Shown: positions 41,062-49,031, counted from the stretch's first letter. The stretch: DNA of 64,000 bases from JAGVYF01 sp041650315 (GCA_041650315.1 JBAZLJ010000001.1:496001-560000), one strand, 5' to 3'. A program made the numbers and translations. Notes: a model not told the origin generated them from the sequence alone.

Positions 41062-42810
41062 ATGAGAAGTGATAGACTGATAATTTATTTGATTTTTTTA
41101 TTAGTATTGATTAGCTGTGTTTCTGCTGAAGCGGGACATATCAAGCTTCTTGCGGTTGCTGAATCTGACGGGAAGTATACCGGACGTATTGCTGACCTTT
41201 CGCTTGAGATAATCAAGGGGCAAGGTCGTGTGTTTTTGGAAACATATCCATTGACTAAGTTTGATACGCAGATATCCACACGTTTCGCTAAGCAAATATC
41301 CTGCGATTTTCTCGACGCTGATTGCTCGAAATATGATTTCATCTATGTTATTAAATCCGATACTGGTATTATCGGCGGACCTTCTGCTGGCGGAGCTACA
41401 GCTGTACTGACTTCTGCTATGCTGAAAGGATTATCTTTGAAATCGGATGTGGCGATGACTGGCACTATTAATTCCGGCGGTATAATCGGCCCAGTGTCTG
41501 GCCTTATGAATAAGATTGAAGCTGCGTCTAGAAACGGAATCAAAACCGTTTTGATTCCTAAAGGGACCAGGTATGTAAGCGCTGATGAATACAAAGCATC
41601 TGGACTCACTTTCATGGTGAATGATAAAGGCGAAGTGGACCTTGTCGAATACGGCAAATCCATAGGTCTTGAAGTGGTTGAAGTGATTACTGTGTCCGAA
41701 GCATTGGAATATTTCACAGGAATATCTTTCAAAACAGCTGCCCGCGCTTTAGTCATCAATAGTGAGTATCAATCCACTATGAAAGGATTGGCTGGGAAGT
41801 TATGCACTAGGTCTAAAACGCTTCAAGAGGAATTGTCTGGACTGACCCTAAGTGAGAGTTTGAAAGATAGCGCGAAACAGGCAGATGAGTTCTATTCCGT
41901 CGCTATGAATGAATCTGCTGATGAAAAATATTATTCTGCGGCGAGCCGTTGCTTCACTGCAAACATAAAGTACTCATACATCAAGAAATCTATTGAATCA
42001 ATCGGTAAAGATGCTATAATTGGTCAAGCTAAACTGCTTAATGTGCAGATAAATAAGACTGAAGCTGAATTAAAGAAACGTTCTTTGAAGACCATGATGG
42101 ATCTTCAGACCTATATGGTTGTAAAAGAAAGGCTTGAAGATTCACGTGTATCTGCTATTAAAGCTGAAGAATCTGGTTCTGAATATGATTATGTATACGC
42201 TATAGAACGATATGAAAGCGCTAATGCATGGTCTTCATTCTTTGGCAAACGCGGATTATCCTATCCTATGGATGAAGAAGACTTGCAAGATACTTGCTCG
42301 AAAAAATTGTCTGAAGCAGAAGAAAGAATACAATATGTGAGCAATTACATCCCTCAAGCACTTGAAGGGGCTCGTGTTAGTTACGATAAAGCTAAGTCTT
42401 ATGCAGATTCTGGTGAGTATATCCTTTGCATATTCAAAGCTTCTCTTACTAAAGCTGAAGCTGATACTCTGTACAATATGCTTACTGTACCTATGGATAA
42501 ACTTGATGAAATAATTAGAGCTAAACTTGATATAACCAAAGAAGTAATCGCTAAAGAAGCCTCACTCGGTTCTTTCCCTATACTTGGTTATAGCTATTAT
42601 GAATATGCGGGACAATTGCTTAATGGTGATAAGTATTCTGCTTTGCTTGATTCCGAATATGCACTTGAGATGAGCAGTTTACGTATGTATTTCACCAGTA
42701 ATCGCAATGTTCTTGCTCTTGTGCTTGATTCTGACTATAAGGCAGTTATGCTTGTTTTGGGCATTGGGATTGGTATATTTATCGGCGTTTGGTTGAGCAA
42801 GAGAAAGTGA
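41062..42810 (+). CDS. Secreted/membrane Lon-like serine protease (S16)
   Basis: 582 residues. Signal peptide 1-22, then a Lon proteolytic domain without ATPase: GGPSAGGATAVLTSAM with the nucleophilic serine (about 109) and GPVSGLMNKIEAA with the catalytic lysine (about 149), ending VLIPKGTRYV. The rest is about 350 residues of helices and a C-terminal transmembrane helix (LVLGIGIGIFIGVWL). It probably cleaves proteins outside the membrane. Adjacent to and same strand as the S8 protease. Confidence 0.9.
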   Translation: MRSDRLIIYLIFLLVLISCVSAEAGHIKLLAVAESDGKYTGRIADLSLEIIKGQGRVFLETYPLTKFDTQISTRFAKQISCDFLDADCSKYDFIYVIKSDTGIIGGPSAGGATAVLTSAMLKGLSLKSDVAMTGTINSGGIIGPVSGLMNKIEAASRNGIKTVLIPKGTRYVSADEYKASGLTFMVNDKGEVDLVEYGKSIGLEVVEVITVSEALEYFTGISFKTAARALVINSEYQSTMKGLAGKLCTRSKTLQEELSGLTLSESLKDSAKQADEFYSVAMNESADEKYYSAASRCFTANIKYSYIKKSIESIGKDAIIGQAKLLNVQINKTEAELKKRSLKTMMDLQTYMVVKERLEDSRVSAIKAEESGSEYDYVYAIERYESANAWSSFFGKRGLSYPMDEEDLQDTCSKKLSEAEERIQYVSNYIPQALEGARVSYDKAKSYADSGEYILCIFKASLTKAEADTLYNMLTVPMDKLDEIIRAKLDITKEVIAKEASLGSFPILGYSYYEYAGQLLNGDKYSALLDSEYALEMSSLRMYFTSNRNVLALVLDSDYKAVMLVLGIGIGIFIGVWLSKRK

Positions 42811-42853
42811 TTGTTTCGATTTAATAAAGCTTAAATAGAATTGTTTTTATTGA

Positions 42854-43423
42854 ATGTATATGGAAAGATTAGTATCAGATGTGAATATATTAAACAAATT
42901 TTGCACTGATTTCTGTAATATTGTAGAAAAACATTGCAAATACATCATCGTTTCTGGATTCGTTGCTATAGCTTCGGGTAGAGCAAGAGGCACTGAAGAT
43001 ATAGATATGATTCTGGAACGGATAGACCAGAAAAAATTTGAAAAATTACATAATGATCTGGCCAAGCATGATTTCATATGTATGCAATCAGAAGATGTTT
43101 CTGTTCTGTATAATGATTATCTCAAGGATAGCACAAGCATACGTTATACTCGCTCCAATCAACCATTACCCGAGATGGAAGTCAAGCTATCCAAAGATAT
43201 GCTCGATGATTACCAGATCTCTACTAGGCAGAAGATACCACTCATAGGACTAGATGTATGGTTCAGTTCAATCAATTTTAATATAGCATTCAAAGAAGAA
43301 CTGCTGAAATCTGACAAAGATATGCAGGATGCTCGTCATTTGAGGGTAGTTTTCAAAGAAGACATAGATGAAAACGAAATATTTAAAATTAAGAAGATGA
43401 TTAGAGAGTATAGGCTGAAATAA
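42854..43423 (+). CDS. MNT-type nucleotidyltransferase (AbiEii/DUF6036-like)
   Basis: 189 residues. VSGFVAIASGRARGTEDIDM has the GS/GR...DxD nucleotidyltransferase motif of antitoxin/toxin nucleotidyltransferases. Its stop overlaps the next start by one base (TAATG). Placed in a run of toxin-antitoxin genes, it probably belongs to a two-gene TA or defence pair; which member is the toxin is unknown. Confidence 0.7.
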   Translation: MYMERLVSDVNILNKFCTDFCNIVEKHCKYIIVSGFVAIASGRARGTEDIDMILERIDQKKFEKLHNDLAKHDFICMQSEDVSVLYNDYLKDSTSIRYTRSNQPLPEMEVKLSKDMLDDYQISTRQKIPLIGLDVWFSSINFNIAFKEELLKSDKDMQDARHLRVVFKEDIDENEIFKIKKMIREYRLK

Positions 43424-43644
43424 TGGATAAATCACACGATGATTTCATTGAAAGGTGGGCAGAGTTCGTTAGAACTAATCCTGAATGGAGAGATATCCAT
43501 ACTAAATTTATAAATGCACAATTCAATATGGCTAATGATTTCATCATACGCTTATCTAAAACTCCTTCTGGAAGAGAGAAGATAATTGAATTGTATGGCA
43601 TAAAGAATGTCGCCGGATATAAGGAATTACTTGGCGATTGCTGA
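43423..43644 (+). CDS. Small helical partner of the nucleotidyltransferase
   Basis: 73 residues, helical, acidic (DDFIERWAEFVRTNPEWRDI, FIIRLSKTPSGREKIIELYG). Not recognised. One-base overlap with the nucleotidyltransferase gene implies translational coupling and a joint function. Confidence 0.55.
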   Translation: MDKSHDDFIERWAEFVRTNPEWRDIHTKFINAQFNMANDFIIRLSKTPSGREKIIELYGIKNVAGYKELLGDC

Positions 43645-43649
43645 ATTAT

Positions 43650-43898
43650 CTATTGTTCATCTTTGTGATATAGCTCTAACAGGATAATCTTATTTTCAGA
43701 TGGTATAAACATGTATGATAACCTGTAAGGTGAGATGTATACTTCACGTGTTCCTTTTCTACTGAACCTCATAGGTTTGCCTATCTCAGGTTCAGCGGTT
43801 ATCTTCATAATATGTTTCTTAATTTTTTCTTTGAGCAGATTATCCTTTAATTTATGGATTACCTTCTTAAAATGAGGATCATATGATACAATTACCAT
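43650..43898 (-). CDS. RelE/ParE-type toxin
   Basis: 82 residues with the compact RelE fold pattern: YDPHFKKVIHKLKD helix, PMRFSRKGTREVYISPYRLS strands and IILLELYHKDEQ. These mRNA interferases cut translated mRNA. Overlaps its antitoxin gene by seven bases. Confidence 0.82.
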   Translation of the reverse strand: MVIVSYDPHFKKVIHKLKDNLLKEKIKKHIMKITAEPEIGKPMRFSRKGTREVYISPYRLSYMFIPSENKIILLELYHKDEQ

Positions 43899-44158
43899 TT
43901 TTCTAATTCTTTAAGAAATTCTTTACTATCTTTCTCTATAAATCCGCCCTTTTCATATCTCTTGAATGCTTCTTCTGTTTTTTTAGCAAAAGCAAGATCT
44001 TCCTCAAGGTTCTTAGTCAAATCATCTACTTTCTTCATTATCAATTGATTATCATTCTGAATGATTATCAATTTAGTATTCTCATCAATATCTGTTCTCA
44101 TATCTGCAGGAATTACTACTTGCCCTTTTGAACTCATTCTTGTTATAGCGACATTCAT
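43892..44158 (-). CDS. AbrB/MazE-type antitoxin
   Basis: 88 residues. The swapped-hairpin DNA-binding domain is at the N-terminus (ITRMSSKGQVVIPADMR), followed by a charged C-terminal helix (FAKKTEEAFKRYEKGG) that should wrap the toxin. A perfect palindrome lies 15 bases upstream and is its probable operator. Confidence 0.85.
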   Translation of the reverse strand: MNVAITRMSSKGQVVIPADMRTDIDENTKLIIIQNDNQLIMKKVDDLTKNLEEDLAFAKKTEEAFKRYEKGGFIEKDSKEFLKELEKW

Positions 44159-44173
44159 TTTAATTCACCTAAT

Positions 44174-44189
44174 GTAAGATTAGTCTTAC
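44174..44189. promoter_or_regulatory. Palindromic operator of the AbrB-RelE operon
   Basis: GTAAGATTAGTCTTAC: GTAAGA and TCTTAC are perfect inverted repeats around TTAG. It lies immediately downstream of the minus-strand TATA box (ATTTATATAG, 44191-44205), where a bound antitoxin would block transcription. Confidence 0.65.
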
Positions 44190-44237
44190 TTCTATATAAA
44201 TATTTCTATAGTTTAATAGCAATATCTCTAAGGGTGC

Positions 44238-44372
44238 AAAAACCCCGCAGAAGATCCCTTGCGAGACCTTCCTTGGGGAAAAAAGAGGTGATAGATTTTG
44301 ATGGGGTTGAAAAAATTTTGATAGTATTTCTAGAAGTTATCTAAGCACCTGTCTAGCACCACGATAACCCCT
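44238..44372 (-). ncRNA. Candidate structured non-coding RNA
   Basis: No gene occupies 44159-44487 (329 bases). On the minus strand TTTATATATAACC (about 44396-44410) is a strong TATA box. About 26 bases downstream the sequence folds: CCCC (44368-44371 read as GGGG) with 44303-44306, GATAAC/GTTATC (44363-44368 with 44336-44341), and a final CCCC/GGGG (44275-44278 with 44243-44246) enclosing GAAGGTC/GATCTTC, followed by five Ts. The last is a terminator-like hairpin. No known RNA family recognised. Confidence 0.45.
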
Positions 44373-44487
44373 TTTACTACTACTGAGTGGAGAGCGGTTA
44401 TATATAAACCTTACGGAAAAGGACTACCTGCTAGTGACTACTCTTTTTGATATAGATTTATTAAATAGTTAGTACATTTTTGCCGGA

Positions 44488-44904
44488 ATGACGCAAAAAT
44501 ATTATCTAGATACATGTATCTGGAGAGATTATTTTGAGAACAGAAGCGATAGATTTAGACCATTGGGGGATTGGGCATTTACATTACTTTCAAATATTGT
44601 TCAAAATGAGGATTTGGTGCTATATTCAGACCTTACTATTCAGGAATTAAATAAAGATTTGAATCATAAGAAGATAAAAGAAGCGTTATCAATTGTTCCA
44701 GAACAGCTATTGATCAAAGTCAATGTGCTGCCGATTCAATTCAAAGAAGCAATTTCCCTCTCGAGAAAGCACAAAATACCCGCAAATGATGCATTGCATT
44801 ATATTTTAGCTAAAGATAATAACGCAATATTAGTAACTAGAGATAAACATTTCTACGAATTGAATGACAAAATGATGATAAAAAAACCAGAAGATTTAAT
44901 CTAA
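44488..44904 (+). CDS. PIN-domain toxin (VapC-like)
   Basis: 138 residues. YYLDTCIWRDYFENR has the first catalytic aspartate, LTIQELNK the glutamate, and PANDALHYILAKDNNAILVT the later aspartates of a PIN RNase. ATTTATTAAATAG about 25 bases upstream suggests a leaderless start. Its 3' end overlaps the convergent RHH gene by nine bases. Confidence 0.85.
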   Translation: MTQKYYLDTCIWRDYFENRSDRFRPLGDWAFTLLSNIVQNEDLVLYSDLTIQELNKDLNHKKIKEALSIVPEQLLIKVNVLPIQFKEAISLSRKHKIPANDALHYILAKDNNAILVTRDKHFYELNDKMMIKKPEDLI

Positions 44905-45159
44905 TTTTATATTGAATTTTTTAGCCATATCTTCCATAGCCATCCTACCCGCTTCTTCATCAGTATGCTTGAATTGACCTTTGAATTTTCCTTGATATTC
45001 AGTTAACTTTTTCAGTGCATCTTCCTTCTCTAAGGCAGTGAGTTTGCTTCTTATAGCATCTCTTATGAATTCAGTCCTTGTGCTATACCTATGACTTTTC
45101 AAAGTGCTATCCATATCATTCAATAACTGAGTTTCCATCTTCAAACTGATTATCTCCAT
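44896..45159 (-). CDS. Ribbon-helix-helix antitoxin-like protein
   Basis: 87 residues. MEIISLKMETQLLNDMDSTL and YSTRTEFIRDAIRSKL form an RHH DNA-binding unit, followed by a charged helical tail of the kind that neutralises VapC toxins. It is encoded tail-to-tail with the PIN gene rather than in the usual co-directional pair. A perfect palindrome lies just upstream. Confidence 0.78.
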   Translation of the reverse strand: MEIISLKMETQLLNDMDSTLKSHRYSTRTEFIRDAIRSKLTALEKEDALKKLTEYQGKFKGQFKHTDEEAGRMAMEDMAKKFNIKLD

Positions 45160-45162
45160 AGT

Positions 45163-45186
45163 AATACTTAGTATATATTAAGTATT
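45163..45186. promoter_or_regulatory. Palindromic operator of the RHH gene
   Basis: AATACTTA and TAAGTATT are perfect 8-base inverted repeats separated by GTATATAT, which also resembles a TATA element. It starts four bases upstream of the RHH ATG, so it fits autorepression. Confidence 0.65.
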
Positions 45187-45236
45187 ATTTAAAGATTTCG
45201 GCATATCAAATTCCCAGGTAATTATTAATATTATAG

Positions 45237-45251
45237 GTGTATATTATACAC
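45237..45251. repeat. Perfect 15-base palindrome at the compositional boundary
   Basis: GTGTATA-T-TATACAC, seven pairs around one base, between the last recognised chromosomal gene and the terminator of the right-hand gene array. It could be an operator or a recombination site; nothing else supports either. Confidence 0.4.
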
Positions 45252-45261
45252 TAAGTCTGCT

Positions 45262-45291
45262 ATAAAAAAAGGGCAGCATAAGCCGCCCTTT
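45262..45291 (-). terminator. Intrinsic terminator closing the minus-strand gene array
   Basis: On the minus strand AAAGGGCGGC-TTAT-GCTGCCCTTT forms a ten-pair stem (one G-T) followed by a T run. It lies about 85 bases after the stop of the last array gene at 45377. It also marks where base composition shifts. Confidence 0.75.
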
Positions 45292-45376
45292 AACGAGAAG
45301 ATGATAGTTCGGACACAACCTATTATCATTCTATTGCACACAGCTAGCTAAGCCGTACGCTGGTTTATCGCCCCTT

Positions 45377-46084
45377 TCAATCATTCATCCAGATGAATCG
45401 TTCGGGCTTATCGATCTTAAGACAAGTCACCATGTAGAATGGTTGCGTGAACACACAGGCGGCTGCACCTGTGCCGGGATTTTCAGTTTTCACATGGATA
45501 TTGAGTCCATTCTTAGTCTCGGTGATCTTCTCGATTGTCACGCTGTGGCCTCCGGATTTGAACTGACCGGCGAAGACCGCGACGATCATGTTCTTGCTGA
45601 AATCCACTTCCGGCGGAAGCATGTTGGCGCCGAACTTCTCCCACATCTTGCCCAGCTGTTCGTTATCCCTAATCACGTACGTCTTCTTCTCGATATGGCT
45701 GCAGAAAACGCCCTTCATGTAATCGTTGAATGCAATCTGCATCTCAGGCATACGGGAGATGGTCACGGTGACGCTGTAATCATTGGGATCGGAGAACTTG
45801 AACTGGATGCCCCAGCCCCTTTTCTCGAAACGCTCTCCCAGATTAGATACGAATGCGCGATCCATGAGCCGGGCATCTTCCTTGGGATAGATTTGCACTG
45901 CTTGGTTGCCGTGCCAGTTCCTGGCGAGCATCACAAACAGCTGCTCTTCCCAGTAGCAGTAATGCGCGGCTTGAATTCCTTCCGGCCCCATAGTGATGTG
46001 AGTCAACGGGCAGCCGTTGTCGGAGATTCCTGAGGAAGGGGATGCTAGGATGAGAAGCACGGACAGGATGAGCATCTTATTCAT
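45377..46084 (-). CDS. Exported protein with PrcB C-terminal-like domain
   Basis: 235 residues. Signal peptide 1-20 (MLILSVLLILASPSSG). The C-terminal third (VDFSKNMIVAVFAGQFKSGG, then VKTENPGTGAAACV and QPFYMVTC) resembles the PrcB C-terminal domain, which in PrcB helps assemble a surface protease. The middle is unrecognised. Last gene of the array. Ribosome-binding site GAAAGGAGG nine bases before the ATG. Confidence 0.65.
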   Translation of the reverse strand: MNKMLILSVLLILASPSSGISDNGCPLTHITMGPEGIQAAHYCYWEEQLFVMLARNWHGNQAVQIYPKEDARLMDRAFVSNLGERFEKRGWGIQFKFSDPNDYSVTVTISRMPEMQIAFNDYMKGVFCSHIEKKTYVIRDNEQLGKMWEKFGANMLPPEVDFSKNMIVAVFAGQFKSGGHSVTIEKITETKNGLNIHVKTENPGTGAAACVFTQPFYMVTCLKIDKPERFIWMND

Positions 46085-46117
46085 TTCAAGCGCCTCCTTT
46101 CAAATCAAACACTATCA

Positions 46118-46345
46118 TCAATAAGACTTTTTGTAATCCCGAGCTTCCTGTTCTGTCTTGAACACACATTGATCCAGCATACGTTTGTTGAGGAATGTCA
46201 CCATCGCTTTTCCATTGAAATCTTTGATTCCAACGAACTTGTACCAGCAATTTTCCTTTATCTGAGCTAGCCTTGCTCTGTAGAGATGAGGTCCGTAGAG
46301 CACCCAGTAGATACGGCCTTTCTTGAACACGAGTTTCTTTTTCAT
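46118..46345 (-). CDS. Small SH3-like array protein
   Basis: 75 residues: KKGRIYWVLYGPHLYRARLA beta strands and a CVFKTEQEARDYKKSY ending. This layout (aromatic strand after KG, then a closing F-x3-EEA helix) recurs in at least five other genes of the array. ATGA overlap with the upstream gene. Function unknown. Confidence 0.6.
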   Translation of the reverse strand: MKKKLVFKKGRIYWVLYGPHLYRARLAQIKENCWYKFVGIKDFNGKAMVTFLNKRMLDQCVFKTEQEARDYKKSY

Positions 46346-46593
46346 GTAGCCTTTTCGTTGGGGTCATATTTCTCGTCGCCAGTCAAATCCCTAAGCTTGT
46401 TCATGACAATGAACATCAGCCTTCGCAAAGGTAGGGCCCTCTCATGATACTGCGCATCCGGATTCTCATGCTCTTGCTCTTTCAGTGTCGCTTTGAGTAT
46501 CCTCTGCTCTCCCTTGATGTCTTGCAGCATACTTTTCAAAAACTTTATTTCGGCATCTTTTTCGATTTGGGCGATGGTTCGCCGATTGTACAT
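46342..46593 (-). CDS. Helical array protein
   Basis: About 83 residues from MYNRRTIAQ, mostly charged helix (IEKDAEIKFLKSMLQDIKGE), likely coiled coil. The start at 46593 is chosen for its spacing from GAAAGGG. Not recognised. Confidence 0.55.
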   Translation of the reverse strand: MYNRRTIAQIEKDAEIKFLKSMLQDIKGEQRILKATLKEQEHENPDAQYHERALPLRRLMFIVMNKLRDLTGDEKYDPNEKAT

Positions 46594-46604
46594 GCGCATC
46601 CCTT

Positions 46605-46862
46605 TCACCGAATAGAGTCCTTGATGTCGTCACTGAGCAGCTTGACGGCTTTCTTGAACGAAATCTTCTCTGCGTACATTATGAGGTACCCATCCCTATT
46701 ACAGGTCAGATAGTATTCATTCCAACTGATTAGCGTGTTCCTGGAGATAACATATCTCCTGTCATCCAGATCCAAACGCCATTCTTCAGGGCTTATCTGA
46801 ACCAGCTCAAGCTCTATGTTAATTTTTACGGATTTCCTTTTCTTCTGCCGCTTTTGAACCAT
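46605..46862 (-). CDS. Small beta-rich array protein
   Basis: 85 residues starting MVQKRQKKRKSVKIN. Basic head, then strands (LELVQISPEEWRLDLDDRRY) and a C-terminal helix. GAAAGGAG nine bases upstream. Not recognised. Confidence 0.55.
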   Translation of the reverse strand: MVQKRQKKRKSVKINIELELVQISPEEWRLDLDDRRYVISRNTLISWNEYYLTCNRDGYLIMYAEKISFKKAVKLLSDDIKDSIR

Positions 46863-46875
46863 GCTTGCACTCCTT

Positions 46876-47259
46876 TCACTTACCAAGCAGATAACTGCGA
46901 AAGTGCGCAGTCAATGCAAATACCAACATCCAGAGAGCAAACCTAGTGGCTGTTTCCTTGATTAAGGATTCTGTCGCGCAATCATGCACCCTATTGATTT
47001 TCTTGATCCACAACTTAACTGCTTGGTCTACCCCGCTGGCGATGTAATTCCATTGCGATTCTGGTATTTTCAGCAGCTTATCGCATATGATGGTATTGTA
47101 TGCATTATGAACAGCTTTCTCATCCGATTGAGTTTTTTCCTCAATCCTTTTGGATCCAGCGCGATACTTTCGAGGGATATCCACTAGCACCATATACATG
47201 CAGCAAACGAGAATCCCTGCGAAAAGCAATCCGGACAGAATTTCTTGTGCTATGCTCAT
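46876..47259 (-). CDS. Array membrane protein, two terminal helices
   Basis: 127 residues with a hydrophobic N-terminal helix (SGLLFAGILVCCMYMVLV) and a hydrophobic C-terminal one (RFALWMLVFALTAHF), basic between. Not recognised. Confidence 0.55.
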   Translation of the reverse strand: MSIAQEILSGLLFAGILVCCMYMVLVDIPRKYRAGSKRIEEKTQSDEKAVHNAYNTIICDKLLKIPESQWNYIASGVDQAVKLWIKKINRVHDCATESLIKETATRFALWMLVFALTAHFRSYLLGK

Positions 47260-47265
47260 CAGATG

Positions 47266-47637
47266 CTACGCCTTTTTCTTGCTCTTGTCATCAAGCCCTA
47301 TGAAAACTCTGCCAATCACTGCAGACAACCATCCGGGAAGCGATCCATCCTGCGATTCAATAGTCCAGGAATATTCCTTCTTTTCGAGGTATCCCCTCAC
47401 ATTTATGGATACCATGATGTAGTAAGGATATGTACCGAGACCAAATTGCAGACAATATGTCTTTTTGCCGTTGCCATTGTCATCAGTCAGGTCAATCACG
47501 AGCGGAACATTACTCTTCAGCCATTCTTCTGCCTCAGATGAACTTTTGAGGAATTCCTGCAACTGCTTTTTCTCGGTAGCTATCAAATCATATTTCCACA
47601 CATTCTTCGTGACGTTCCTCGAGATATCCACGCGCAT
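47266..47637 (-). CDS. Soluble array protein
   Basis: 123 residues starting MRVDISRNVTKNVW. An alternation of strands and helices (LIATEKKQLQEFLKSS, VPLVIDLTDDNGNG, YYIMVSINVRGYL) suggests a globular alpha/beta domain. Not recognised. GAAGGA precedes the ATG. Confidence 0.55.
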   Translation of the reverse strand: MRVDISRNVTKNVWKYDLIATEKKQLQEFLKSSSEAEEWLKSNVPLVIDLTDDNGNGKKTYCLQFGLGTYPYYIMVSINVRGYLEKKEYSWTIESQDGSLPGWLSAVIGRVFIGLDDKSKKKA

Positions 47638-47665
47638 AATCTTCCTTCTTTTCAGTCTTTTTCGC

Positions 47666-48061
47666 TCAGGACTTCGACTTACCAATCATACATATCTCGC
47701 CGATTTTCTCCTGCACCTTCTCCATCTCAGATGCCAATCTCTCTGCTTCTGCGAACAATGGCTCCAGCTTGGCCTTCTCTTCGGGAGTGGGCGGACGGAT
47801 CATATTGGTAGTGAAGTCTATGACCAACTGGCCTTGAGAGAGCAGGATATGAATAGCGTCTTGGCCAGAGATGGGTCCTTCGGGAGACATGAAGATGGCG
47901 CCGCCCAATTTCTTCGCGACGTCATCGAAAGAGATTGGCTTGTTTCCGATGATGGAAAGGACCAACTCTTCGAGAGTGCCGTGCGGCGGATCTTGAGGCG
48001 GCATATTCAACTGGATATCGGGTATGGCCATGTTCTCCTCCTGCTTGGGCTTCTTCTTCAT
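47666..48061 (-). CDS. Array protein, paralogue of the next upstream gene
   Basis: 131 residues. LVLSIIGNKPISFDDVAKKL and MIRPPTPEEKAKLEPLFAEA are nearly repeated in the protein at 48108-48521, so the two are a tandem duplicate. It ends in a coiled-coil helix. GAAAGGAG upstream. Function unknown. Confidence 0.6.
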   Translation of the reverse strand: MKKKPKQEENMAIPDIQLNMPPQDPPHGTLEELVLSIIGNKPISFDDVAKKLGGAIFMSPEGPISGQDAIHILLSQGQLVIDFTTNMIRPPTPEEKAKLEPLFAEAERLASEMEKVQEKIGEICMIGKSKS

Positions 48062-48107
48062 GATGCGCGCTCCTTTCGGGTTTAGTTTTTCTACAGAACT
48101 ATCTCAG

Positions 48108-48521
48108 TTATTCTTGCGGCTCGCCGGGCATGCTGATGGACTTTATTTGCTCGCGGAGCTTCTTGAGCTTCTCCCTCTCCACTATCACTTCAGCGAAAAG
48201 AGGTTCCATCTTGACCTTCTCCTCGGGAGTGGGCGGACGGATTATCTTGTTGGTGAAATCCAAGATTAGCTTGCCTTCCATGGCGAGCTTGTAAAGCAAT
48301 TGGGGGGCTGGCATGGGCCCTTCCGGGGTCAGGAATAGGCTGCCGGACAGCTTCTTCGCAGCCTCATCGAACGAAATCGGAGCTGTGCCTAGTATCGCGA
48401 AGACCATTTCCTCGGGAGATTTATATGCTTGCCCGAGAGAAGGTTCGACCATCGTATCCGGACCATACGCGTTCAAATCCGGAATCTTGTTCTCACCCAA
48501 ATCCTTGCACTTATCACTCAT
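48108..48521 (-). CDS. Array protein, tandem paralogue
   Basis: 137 residues starting MSDKCKDLGENK. MVFAILGTAPISFDEAAKKL and IIRPPTPEEKVKMEPLFAEV match the downstream neighbour. Divergence is mainly in the N-terminal 30 residues. GAAAGGAG upstream. Confidence 0.6.
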   Translation of the reverse strand: MSDKCKDLGENKIPDLNAYGPDTMVEPSLGQAYKSPEEMVFAILGTAPISFDEAAKKLSGSLFLTPEGPMPAPQLLYKLAMEGKLILDFTNKIIRPPTPEEKVKMEPLFAEVIVEREKLKKLREQIKSISMPGEPQE

Positions 48522-48535
48522 TTTCGATGCTCCTT

Positions 48536-48979
48536 TCACTTCTTGGATTTTCCCGGAGACTTGTCGATGACTTCCCGCACCTCAAAGAGATAGCAGCAAA
48601 CCACTTTCCGCGCTTTCCCGTGAAAGCCATTATGCTTGCTGACCGCATAATCATAAGGAGTACTGCCTTTGTGGCACTCAGTCGCATAGCAATCCACTTG
48701 ATAGGATTGATTGGTCTCGAGATCAGTGAACAGCAATGCGCAGTAACCAAACCTGCACAGATTCTTGTAGGTATTCCCTTCGGTGAATTCTATGCCGAGA
48801 AGGTAGTCTTGACCATCGGCGTGGCTATAGATACAGATACCCTTAACTGCCAAGTTAGGAGTCCCGTTCTGGTTCTTGGTCGCGAGAACCGGCAGATGGC
48901 ATGCTGCAAAGTTCTTGTTTTCGCGCATCTTCTTCATCCAATCAAAGAACATCTGTGCGCTGACTATTCTCTTAGCCAT
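48536..48979 (-). CDS. Possible flavin-binding split-barrel (PNPOx-like) protein
   Basis: 147 residues. ACHLPVLATKNQNGTPNLAV, then CALLFTDLETNQSYQVDCYA, resembles the split-barrel fold of pyridoxamine-phosphate-oxidase-like proteins (LATVNxDGxPN). Six or more cysteines are scattered. The assignment is tentative. AGAAAGGAACAGC before the ATG. Confidence 0.45.
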   Translation of the reverse strand: MAKRIVSAQMFFDWMKKMRENKNFAACHLPVLATKNQNGTPNLAVKGICIYSHADGQDYLLGIEFTEGNTYKNLCRFGYCALLFTDLETNQSYQVDCYATECHKGSTPYDYAVSKHNGFHGKARKVVCCYLFEVREVIDKSPGKSKK

Positions 48980-49031
48980 GCTGTTCCTTTCTTTTTTGAT
49001 CTTTTGAGTTTTTTGAGTATCTGTGAGTTAG

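Noticed and set aside
44238..44372. tRNA, RNase P RNA or SRP RNA
   Set aside because: No T-arm GTTCRA, no universal RNase P core words and no SRP helix 8 tetraloop region could be found.
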